From: Oscillatoria sp. Prado101 | Lineage (GTDB): Bacteria > Cyanobacteriota > Cyanobacteriia > Cyanobacteriales > Oscillatoriaceae | Length of the DNA: 13,543 nt | Assembly (NCBI GenBank): GCA_025454445.1 | Contig: JALOOK010000045.1 | Span: 1 to 13,543 of the forward strand | Direction of reading: 5' to 3' | In this document: positions 5,814-11,313 of the stretch, in pieces | How the letters are laid out: every line of letters begins with the position of its first letter | Numbering within the stretch: position 1 is the first letter of the stretch | The notes under the pieces: model-generated | Database searches by the model: none | What the model saw: the letters and a program-made list of their open reading frames with translations, nothing else | What the model was told of the DNA's origin: nothing | Position numbers and translations under genes: made by a program

Positions 5814-7247
5814 ATGACCGACAAACCCCACACAGACTGGCGCACAGAACGCGACTCAATGGGAGACCGGCAACTTCCCGCCGCTGCCTACTACGGCATC
5901 CAAACCCTGCGGGCGCTGGAAAACTTCCCGATCAGCGGCATCAAGCCCTTGCCCACCTACACAGAAGCCTGCGTGCTGATCAAAAAAGCCACCGCCCTCA
6001 CCAACGGCGAACTCGGATGCATACCGGACGAGATTTGTCAAGCAATTGTCCGGGCAGCGGATGAAGTCCTCGCCGGCCAGTTTCGCGACCAGTTCCTGGT
6101 GGACATCTACCAAGCAGGTGCCGGCACCTCCCACCACATGAACGTCAACGAAGTCCTCGCCAATCGCGCCCTAGAAATCCTCGGCGACGAGAAAGGCAAT
6201 TACAAGCGCGTCAGCCCCAACGACCATGTGAACTATGGCCAGTCCACCAATGACGTGATTCCCACAGCCATTCGCATCGCGGGGCTGCTGGCTTTGCAAA
6301 CGACACTCTACCCAGCCCTGTTACAAGCCACCGCCGCCCTTGACAGCAAAGCCGACGAGTTCCAAGATATCGTCAAATCCGGCAGGACCCACATGCAAGA
6401 CGCCGTGCCGGTGCGTCTGGGAGAAACCTTCCGCGCCTGGGCGCAAATCCTCAGCGAACACCAAACTCGCATAGAAAGGGCGTCTGAAGATTTAACCAAG
6501 CTGGGATTAGGCGGAAGCGCCGCCGGCACCGGCCTCAACACCCACCCGAAATACCGGCACCGCGCCGCCGAAATCCTCAGCGAACTCACCGGCCTCAGCC
6601 TAAAGCCGGCACCGCACCTGATGGCTGCCATGCAGAGTATGGCACCATTTGTGGGCGTCTCCGGTGCCTTGCGCAACCTAGCCCAAGACTGCGTTAAAAG
6701 TTCCCACGACCTGCGACTGATGGATTCCGGGCCAAAAACCGGCCTCAAAGAGATCCAGCTGCCGCCGGTGCAGCCCGGTTCCTCGATTATGCCAGGAAAG
6801 TACAACCCCGTGATGGCCGAGATGACATCAATGGTATGCTTTCAGGTAATGGGCTACGACGCCGCCATCGCCCTCGCCGCACAAGCAGGCCAGCTGGAAC
6901 TCAACGTAATGATGCCCCTGATTGCCTACAACCTGATCCACAGCATTGAGATTCTCGGCAACACCCTGGCGGCGCTGACTCGCTTTTGCCTGTTGGGGAT
7001 TCACGCCAATCACGAACGCTGCCGAGCTTACGCCGAGGGAAGTCTAGCCCTGGTCACCGCCCTCAACCCCCACATCGGCTATCTCAACGCCGCCGCCGTC
7101 GCCAAAGACTCCCTGGCAAACGGCAAATCCTTGCGGGAAATTGTCCTGGAGCGGGGGCTGATGAGTGCAGAAGAACTGGCCCAAGTGCTAGATTTAGAAA
7201 GTATGAGCGCTATGCCCTCGCCCCTTGGCGATCTCGGCATTGCCTGA
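5814..7247 (+). CDS. aspA: Aspartate ammonia-lyase (aspartase/fumarase superfamily)
   Basis: It is predicted to catalyse reversible deamination of L-aspartate to fumarate and ammonia in the cytoplasm. The 477-aa length is normal. Family blocks in order are AYYGIQTLRALENFPISG (25-42), GAGTSHHMN (102-110), the QSTND substrate loop (143-147), GRTHMQDAVP (190-199), GTGLNTHPKY (238-247) and the signature GSSIMPGKYNP (322-331), whose mobile loop carries the catalytic serine. The overall pattern (DQFLVDIYQAGAGTS, SIMPGK, AGQLELNVMMP, SLREIVLERGLM) is closer to remembered AspA/AspB sequences than to class II fumarase, but THMQDAVP and THPKY are also fumarase-like, so substrate choice is not proved. 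Y330 replaces the V found in the E. coli and Bacillus enzymes as I recall them. ATG 5814 matches the usual family length; only a weak purine stretch precedes it. It appears monocistronic, followed by a MITE-like element 12 bp after the stop. Confidence 0.88.
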   Translation: MTDKPHTDWRTERDSMGDRQLPAAAYYGIQTLRALENFPISGIKPLPTYTEACVLIKKATALTNGELGCIPDEICQAIVRAADEVLAGQFRDQFLVDIYQAGAGTSHHMNVNEVLANRALEILGDEKGNYKRVSPNDHVNYGQSTNDVIPTAIRIAGLLALQTTLYPALLQATAALDSKADEFQDIVKSGRTHMQDAVPVRLGETFRAWAQILSEHQTRIERASEDLTKLGLGGSAAGTGLNTHPKYRHRAAEILSELTGLSLKPAPHLMAAMQSMAPFVGVSGALRNLAQDCVKSSHDLRLMDSGPKTGLKEIQLPPVQPGSSIMPGKYNPVMAEMTSMVCFQVMGYDAAIALAAQAGQLELNVMMPLIAYNLIHSIEILGNTLAALTRFCLLGIHANHERCRAYAEGSLALVTALNPHIGYLNAAAVAKDSLANGKSLREIVLERGLMSAEELAQVLDLESMSAMPSPLGDLGIA

Positions 7248-7259
7248 CAGGAGTGCCTG

Positions 7260-7430
7260 ATATCATGTCGGGTGAATTGACCTTAAAAAAGACCCTCACC
7301 CCCATCCCCTCTGCCAAAATGAGAGAGGGGAGAAAAAATCAGTAGTTTTCTTACTCACCCTCACCCCAAAGTGCTGGTGGTGAGGGGTTTTCAGGGTCAT
7401 TTGTGCGGTTAATCAACCTGACATGATATA
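7260..7430. mobile_element. MITE-like element with 24-bp terminal inverted repeats
   Basis: The left end (7259-7282) and the reverse complement of the right end (7407-7430) agree at 19 of 24 positions; the shared core is ATATCATGTC-GGT. Inside are three nested pairings: GACCCT (7291-7296) with AGGGTC (7393-7398), CCCCTCT (7306-7312) with AGAGGGG (7324-7330), and CCCTCACC (7358-7365) with GGTGAGGG (7379-7386). It has no coding capacity. It lies just after aspA and may also end that transcript. The transposase family that mobilised it cannot be told. Confidence 0.65.
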
Positions 7431-7471
7431 GCAATAAACAGTCAGTTTAGGACATGCTTAATTACAGCTGA

Positions 7472-7636
7472 CATTTAACTTTGTCAGCGGCGATAGCAAC
7501 GCTTTCAACATTCAACCGGCGCTCAACCCAAGCCCTTTCTCAAAGAAGACTGGTGGGCGCTCAAGACATGATTTCTCCCGTCGAGTTTATTGAGGTAGAA
7601 GGATTTCCCCAGACAGGTCTTGCCACTGATATCTAG
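7472..7636 (+). other. Short open frame between two MITE-like elements, possible gene relic
   Basis: A frame without stops runs from just after a TGA (7469-7471) to TAG at 7634-7636, 54 codons. Its only ATG (7568) gives 22 residues, MISPVEFIEVEGFPQTGLAT and DI. There is no Shine-Dalgarno and I do not recognise the sequence. It may be a remnant of a gene broken by repeat insertion, or chance. Confidence 0.2.
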
Positions 7637-7750
7637 CGGTTTTCATATTAGTGAGGTGCGGAGAAACCGGGTTTCTTTAAGAAACCCGGTTTCTGGAACC
7701 GCGGAGAAACGGTTTCTGAAACCTGCGGCATCCAGCAGAAAACCGTTATA
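7634..7750. mobile_element. MITE-like element carrying nested palindrome copy 4
   Basis: The left end TAGCGGTTTTC (7634-7644) matches the reverse complement of the right end (TAACGGTTTTC, from 7740-7750) at 10 of 11 bases. Inside lies the 33-nt nested palindrome (7662-7694, arms in the opposite order to copies 1, 3 and 5) and an extra short palindrome AGAAACGGTTTCT (7705-7717). The 16-nt string TTTTCATATTAGTGAG (7640-7655) is identical to 9337-9352 in the other MITE-like copy. Confidence 0.6.
7662..7694. repeat. 33-nt nested palindromic repeat, copy 4
   Basis: Arms AGAAACCGGGTTTCT and AGAAACCCGGTTTCT surround TTA. The order of the CCGGG and CCCGG arms is reversed relative to the other copies, which equals an inversion of the core. 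It lies within the MITE-like element at 7634-7750. Confidence 0.85.
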
Positions 7751-7752
7751 AT
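7747..7752 (+). promoter_or_regulatory. Candidate -10 box TATAAT at the end of a repeat element
   Basis: A perfect TATAAT is formed partly by the right terminal repeat of the MITE-like element, 42 nt before the ATG at 7795. No good -35 is found 16-18 nt upstream (the region reads TGCGGC), so the evidence is weak. Confidence 0.3.
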
Positions 7753-7794
7753 CGTTGAAAATCCCATATAAACTTTAGCGGAGCTTTTTTCCCC

Positions 7795-8076
7795 ATGCCT
7801 ATTCAAGACACCGGCACACAAGTGACCTTTCATTATGTGAGCGGTCAGTCCGAAACATTCAGTATCCGGGCAACGGCACAAGAGTTTTACCGGCAGTTGC
7901 AATTAGTGTCAGACTCAGGCTGGCTGACGATGCACCTGCTGGATCAAACCGTTACGATTAGCATTGACAAAGTGATGAAAGTGGAAGTTAAGCCCGCCTT
8001 CCCCGAAATCAAAGGAGACGGCTTCTTCTCCGACGCCCAGCGGGTTTCCGCCCTCCAGCGCGGGGCAGCCCGGTGA
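7795..8076 (+). CDS. Small conserved-looking protein of unknown function
   Basis: This 93-aa soluble protein shows no signal peptide or membrane segment. It looks beta-rich: GTQVTFHYVSGQSETFSI (7-24), then a short helix (TAQEFYRQLQLVSD), then SGWLTMHLLDQTVTISIDKV with the following MKVEVKP strand. It closes with the pattern GDGFFSDAQRVSALQRGAAR. The pattern 'WLTxHLxDQTVxIxxxKVxKVEVKP...AQRVxALxRGAA' recalls a hypothetical protein common in cyanobacteria, but I cannot attach a function. CGGAG at 7779-7783 lies 11 nt before the ATG. An overlapping minus-strand frame (7648-7902) includes a KPGFLKKPGF string that is only translated repeat DNA, so the plus-strand reading is preferred. The DUF362 gene follows after 180 bp and may or may not be co-transcribed. 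Confidence 0.8.
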   Translation: MPIQDTGTQVTFHYVSGQSETFSIRATAQEFYRQLQLVSDSGWLTMHLLDQTVTISIDKVMKVEVKPAFPEIKGDGFFSDAQRVSALQRGAAR

Positions 8077-8084
8077 CAAATTTA

Positions 8085-8256
8085 GATTTCGATTTTAGAG
8101 TGAAAAGAGTTCCCTCGCTGCCGGCAAGTGCCCAGAAAGGTAAATCCAGAGGTGAAAACCTCTCGCTGCCAGAAAGCAAGGGGGCAGTCCGAGCAGACCG
8201 TCACTCCCTGCAGGGCAAAGGAAACTAGAAAAACTCACCACCCAAAATCGAAAATC
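8085..8256. repeat. Inverted copies of an AT-rich motif flanking the spacer before the DUF362 gene
   Basis: GATTTCGATTTT (8085-8096) and AAAATCGAAAATC (8244-8256) are near-perfect reverse complements, bracketing the 180-bp spacer. The right copy ends at the base before the start codon at 8257. The 8128-8256 stretch is open in the DUF362 frame but reads as low-complexity basic sequence (MPRKVNPEVKTSRCQKARGQ) that is not part of the family. No gene is seen in the spacer. Confidence 0.4.
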
Positions 8257-9219
8257 ATGCCTGCTGTTAGTTTGATTCGCGCCGACTCTTACGACCTAAA
8301 GCTTTTGCGGGCGTCTCTGGAGAAGCTGCTCGAACCCCTCGGGGGGATAGCAGAGATTGTTAAGCCAGGGGATCGCGTCCTGCTCAAGCCCAATTTGCTC
8401 ACCGGCGCACGCCCCACCAAAGAGTGCGTCACCCGCCCAGAACTGGTTTACTGCGTTGCCAAAATGGTGCTGGAAGCCGGAGGCAAGCCGTTTATGGGGG
8501 ATGGGCCCGCTTTTGGCAGCGCCCGGGGAGTGGCTGTGGCCAATGGCTATCTGCCCCTGATCGAAGAGCTGAACCTGCCGGTGCTGGAATTCCACGGCAA
8601 GCGCTACCAGACTGTAAGCGAGGAATTCAACCACCTGCTGCTGTCCAAAGAAACAATGGAAGCAGACGCCGTGATTAACCTGCCGAAGGTGAAGTCCCAC
8701 GTCCAGCTGACGCTGACGGTGGGGGTGAAAAACCTTTTCGGCTGCGTTCCCGGCAAAATGAAAGCCTGGTGGCACATGGAAGCCGGTAAGGACAGCGCCC
8801 GATTTGGCCAAATGTTGGTGGAAACGGCGCGGGCGGTTGACCCAGACTTGACGATTGTGGATGGCATCATTGGCCACGAAGGCAATGGCCCCAGCGGCGG
8901 CGAACCGCGCTTTTTGGGCATTTTGGGCGCTTCCCGCGATGTGTTCGCTCTGGATCGGGCGGTGGTGGAAATTCTCAATGTCCCTCCCCAGACGGTGCCC
9001 ACAGTGGCGGCGTCTGTGAGATTGGGGCTTTGCTCAAATCTGGAGGCGATAGAGTTTCCGCACCTGCAACCGGAGGAACTGAAGGTGCTCGATTGGAAAC
9101 TGCCCGACCAACTGATGCCTATTGACTTCGGTATGCCTCGGGTGATTCGGTCTACTTTCAAGCATCTGTACATCCGATTCATTAAGGAGCCGGTGGCTGC
9201 CTATGGCGGTCGCCGGTAG
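8257..9219 (+). CDS. DUF362 domain-containing protein
   Basis: This 320-aa cytoplasmic protein is a single DUF362 domain (PF04015) of uncertain biochemical role. Family motifs are visible in order: VLLKPNLL (41-48), VTRPELVYCVAKMVLEAGG (58-76), GDGPAFGSARG (81-91), INLPKVKSHVQLTLTVGVKN (140-159), GCVPGKMKAWWHM (162-174), VDGIIGHEGNGPSGGEPR (201-218) and GASRDVFALD (224-233). Many DUF362 proteins end in a ferredoxin-like 4Fe-4S domain; this one has no CxxCxxCxxxC cluster, and its tail is FKHLYIRFIKEPVAAYGGRR. The frame is open back to 8128, but ATG 8257 begins exactly where homologous sequence begins (MPAVSLIRAD). No strong Shine-Dalgarno precedes it. A clear terminator follows at 9244-9275, so it is probably transcribed separately from the radical SAM gene downstream. 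Confidence 0.88.
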   Translation: MPAVSLIRADSYDLKLLRASLEKLLEPLGGIAEIVKPGDRVLLKPNLLTGARPTKECVTRPELVYCVAKMVLEAGGKPFMGDGPAFGSARGVAVANGYLPLIEELNLPVLEFHGKRYQTVSEEFNHLLLSKETMEADAVINLPKVKSHVQLTLTVGVKNLFGCVPGKMKAWWHMEAGKDSARFGQMLVETARAVDPDLTIVDGIIGHEGNGPSGGEPRFLGILGASRDVFALDRAVVEILNVPPQTVPTVAASVRLGLCSNLEAIEFPHLQPEELKVLDWKLPDQLMPIDFGMPRVIRSTFKHLYIRFIKEPVAAYGGRR

Positions 9220-9243
9220 CCAAGCGCCCCTGATTTTGATGGG

Positions 9244-9275
9244 AGTGGGGTGCGATCGCGGCGCACCCCACTTTT
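9244..9275 (+). terminator. Intrinsic terminator after the DUF362 gene
   Basis: A perfect 11-bp stem AGTGGGGTGCG (9244-9254) pairs with CGCACCCCACT (9262-9272) over a 7-nt loop, followed by a short T-run (9272-9275). It starts 25 nt after the DUF362 stop. The HIP1 octamer (9252-9259) overlaps the upper stem and loop. Confidence 0.75.
9252..9259. repeat. HIP1 octamer GCGATCGC
   Basis: HIP1 is the highly iterated palindrome typical of many cyanobacterial genomes. This copy is embedded in the terminator hairpin. The other exact copy in the window is inside the first TPR gene at 2799-2806. Confidence 0.8.
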
Positions 9276-9328
9276 GCCAAAGTCTTTCTTATCTCAAGCA
9301 AAACAGCTGGGAGGCGCTAAGCTTAAGT

Positions 9329-9423
9329 TATGGCGTTTTTCATATTAGTGAGCTACTGAGAAACCCGGTTTCTTTAAGAAACCGGGTTTCTGGAGCGCAC
9401 TTTATCCAACTGAAACCGCTATA
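9329..9423. mobile_element. MITE-like element carrying nested palindrome copy 5
   Basis: About 95 bp. The left end TATGGCGTTTTTCA (9329-9342) resembles the reverse complement of the right end TGAAACCGCTATA (9411-9423). The 33-nt nested palindrome is central (9359-9391). The left interior shares 16 identical bases with the element at 7634-7750, and the right interior (TGGAGCGCA, then ACCGCTATATT running just past the element end) is shared with copy 1. Both ends carry TA, compatible with insertion at TA but not proof of it. Confidence 0.6.
9359..9391. repeat. 33-nt nested palindromic repeat, copy 5
   Basis: Arms AGAAACCCGGTTTCT and AGAAACCGGGTTTCT surround TTA. The core has the same orientation as copies 1 and 3. 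It lies 70 nt upstream of the radical SAM start codon, so it is probably in or near that gene's leader. Confidence 0.85.
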
Positions 9424-9447
9424 TTTAAGCCCAGCTAGCAGCATTGT

Positions 9448-9452
9448 GAGGA
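9448..9452 (+). promoter_or_regulatory. Ribosome-binding site fixing the radical SAM start
   Basis: GAGGA lies 8 nt before ATG 9461. It supports this start over the upstream ATG at 9203, whose frame translates the terminator and palindromic repeat. Confidence 0.7.
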
Positions 9453-9460
9453 ACTCATTC

Positions 9461-11029
9461 ATGCGGGTTTTACTGGTTTATCCCCTGTTTCCCAAAACGT
9501 TTTGGTCTTACGAAAAAATCCTGGAACTCGTGAATCGCAAGGTTTTGCTGCCACCATTGGGGCTGGTGACAGTGGCGGCTATTTTGCCGCAGGAGTGGGA
9601 GTTCAAGCTTGTGGATCGCAATATCCGACAGGTGACGGAGGAGGAGTGGCAGTGGGCGGAGATTGTGATTTTCTCTGCTATGATTGTCCAGAAAGGGGAT
9701 TTGCTCGCCCAAATCCGGGAAGCTAAGCGGCGCGGCAAGCTGGTGGCTGCCGGTGGGCCTTATCCAACTTCTCTGCCGGAGGAAGTCAAACAAGCCGGTG
9801 CGGACTATTTGATTCTGGATGAGGGGGAAATTACTCTGCCCATGTTTGTAAGGGCGGTTGAGCTTGGCGAAACCCGGGGGGTTTTCCGCGCCGGCGGCGA
9901 GAAACCTGATGTCACCGGCACCCCCATCCCCCGCTTCGATTTGCTGGAGTTTGACGCCTACGATTCGATGTCGGTGCAGTTCTCTCGCGGCTGTCCCTTC
10001 CAGTGCGAATTCTGCGATATTATTACCCTGTACGGTCGCAAACCGCGCACGAAGACGCCAAAACAGCTGCTGGCTGAGCTGGATTACCTCTATGAGTTGG
10101 GGTGGCGGCGCGGCGTGTTCATGGTGGATGATAATTTTATTGGCAATAAGCGCAATGTTAAGTTATTTCTGAAAGAGTTGAAAGTCTGGCAAGCGGAACA
10201 CCAGTATCCTTTCCGGTTTAATACGGAGGCTTCTGTTGACTTGGCGCAAGATCCAGAACTGATGCAGCTGATGGTGGAGTGCTATTTTGATGCGGTGTTT
10301 TTGGGTATTGAAACGCCTGATGAAGAGAGTTTGCAGCTGACTAAGAAGTTCCAAAATACTCGGAATTCTCTGATTGAGTCGGTGGAAACTATTACGCGGG
10401 CGGGACTGCGGCCAATGGCTGGGTTTATTATTGGATTTGATGGGGAAAAGAAAGGGGCCGGTGAGCGGATTGTCCGGTTTGCGGAAGCGGCGGCGATTCC
10501 TACCACAACTTTTGCTATGTTGCAAGCCCTGCCCCACACGGCTCTCTGGCACCGGCTGGAAAAAGAGGGGCGACTGCGGGATAAGGATGGCACTATTAAC
10601 CAGACGACGCTGATGAATTTTATCCCGACTCGACCGCTCGAAGAGATTGCCCGGGAATATGTGGGAGCGTTCTGGCAGCTGTATGATGCTGAGCAGTTTC
10701 TTGAGCGGACTTACCGCTGTTTTTTGATGCTGGGCGCACCGGCATGCCACCCGCCGTTTAAGTGGCCGAGCTGGGTGGATTTGCGTGCGCTGCTGATTGT
10801 CTGCTGGCGTCAGGGGCTGAAGCGCAAGACTCGCTGGAAGTTCTGGCACCACCTGTTCAGCATGATTAAGCGCAATCCGGGGGTTTGGGAGCACTATCTC
10901 ACGGTTTGCGCCCACAATGAGCATTTTCTGGAGTACCGCCAGATTGTCCGCGACCAGATTGAGGCGCAATTGGCTGAGTTTCTGGCGCAAGAGACTGACC
11001 GGCAGGTGCCGGTGAGGCTAGCAAGTTAG
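9461..11029 (+). CDS. B12-binding-domain radical SAM protein (DUF4070 type)
   Basis: This 522-aa protein has a cobalamin-binding-like Rossmann domain (residues about 1-150: MRVLLVYPLFPKTFWS, PPLGLVTVAAILP, EFKLVDRN, GGPYPTSLPE, DEGE), then a radical SAM domain with the cluster motif C178-x3-C182-x2-C185 (RGCPFQCEFCDI), MVDDNF (221-226) and FLGIETP (280-286), and a C-terminal region like DUF4070. Such enzymes use S-adenosylmethionine and a 4Fe-4S cluster, often with cobalamin, for radical methylation or related chemistry. The opening 'YPxFPKTFWS...PPLGLxTVAA' recalls the hopanoid C-2 methylase HpnP family, but cyanobacteria hold paralogues and I would not assign a substrate. The longer frame from 9203 has 86 extra residues that are translated intergenic repeat, so it is rejected. 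Convergent petL follows after 91 bp. Confidence 0.85.
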   Translation: MRVLLVYPLFPKTFWSYEKILELVNRKVLLPPLGLVTVAAILPQEWEFKLVDRNIRQVTEEEWQWAEIVIFSAMIVQKGDLLAQIREAKRRGKLVAAGGPYPTSLPEEVKQAGADYLILDEGEITLPMFVRAVELGETRGVFRAGGEKPDVTGTPIPRFDLLEFDAYDSMSVQFSRGCPFQCEFCDIITLYGRKPRTKTPKQLLAELDYLYELGWRRGVFMVDDNFIGNKRNVKLFLKELKVWQAEHQYPFRFNTEASVDLAQDPELMQLMVECYFDAVFLGIETPDEESLQLTKKFQNTRNSLIESVETITRAGLRPMAGFIIGFDGEKKGAGERIVRFAEAAAIPTTTFAMLQALPHTALWHRLEKEGRLRDKDGTINQTTLMNFIPTRPLEEIAREYVGAFWQLYDAEQFLERTYRCFLMLGAPACHPPFKWPSWVDLRALLIVCWRQGLKRKTRWKFWHHLFSMIKRNPGVWEHYLTVCAHNEHFLEYRQIVRDQIEAQLAEFLAQETDRQVPVRLAS

Positions 11030-11030
11030 G

Positions 11031-11094
11031 GGTGCGGTGCGTTCCGCACCACCGATTCCCCCGCAAAGGGCGCGAGCGTCCCTCTGTGGGGGGA
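11031..11094. terminator. Two consecutive hairpins between convergent genes
   Basis: Hairpin 1 is GGTGCGG-TGCGTT-CCGCACC (11031-11050), starting 1 nt after the radical SAM stop. Hairpin 2 has outer TCCCCC (11057-11062) with GGGGGA (11089-11094) and inner AGGG (11067-11070) with CCCT (11080-11083). There is no T-run, so it would be an imperfect bidirectional terminator for the radical SAM gene and petL. Confidence 0.45.
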
Positions 11095-11120
11095 GCGAGC
11101 CGGCGGAGCACCGCAGCTGC

Positions 11121-11222
11121 TTAGATCAGCTTGATGGCGCGAAAGCCAAACATCAGCCCCGCCGCGAGGACAAAGGCACCACCGACAAGGACGGCGTATG
11201 TGATGATTCCAGATGCGCTCAT
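11121..11222 (-). CDS. petL: Cytochrome b6f complex subunit PetL
   Basis: This tiny gene encodes 33 residues: a single hydrophobic helix after a short polar start (MSASGIITYAVLVGGAFVLA), then AAGLMFGFRAIKLI. The closing pattern FGxRAIKLI/FGLRxxK and the length are those of cyanobacterial PetL, the small single-span subunit at the periphery of the cytochrome b6f complex in the thylakoid membrane, where it contributes to complex stability. A textbook Shine-Dalgarno (GGAG, plus-strand 11231-11234) sits 8 nt before the ATG. The gene is divergent from aroB, with a 91-bp shared upstream region, and convergent with the radical SAM gene. Other small membrane subunits (PetM, PetN, PsbX-type) fit less well by their end motifs. 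The identity rests on pattern memory, but translation signal, hydrophobicity and length agree. Confidence 0.78.
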   Translation of the reverse strand: MSASGIITYAVLVGGAFVLAAGLMFGFRAIKLI

Positions 11223-11313
11223 TTACATTTCTCCATAAAAACCGATTACAATTATTGAAACACGGGGTGCGGTAAAATACAGCCCGCAACCTCTTGTTGA
11301 TTGGGTGTTGGCC

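Noticed and set aside
8128..8256. 43-residue N-terminal extension of the DUF362 protein
   Set aside because: Low-complexity basic sequence not belonging to the family; homologous sequence begins at ATG 8257.
1484..9423. CRISPR array
   Set aside because: The repeats are widely dispersed and palindromic, with no regular spacers and no cas genes.
9203..9460. 86-residue N-terminal extension of the radical SAM protein
   Set aside because: It translates a terminator, a HIP1 site and a palindromic repeat; the conserved N-terminus and Shine-Dalgarno are at 9461.
10163..10990. 275-codon minus-strand frame opposite the radical SAM gene
   Set aside because: Composition is that of an antisense shadow, and it lies inside a gene with intact catalytic motifs.
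11255..11278. aroB promoter from TTGAAA (11255) and TAAAAT (11273)
   Set aside because: The spacer is only 12 nt, too short for a standard sigma-70-type promoter.
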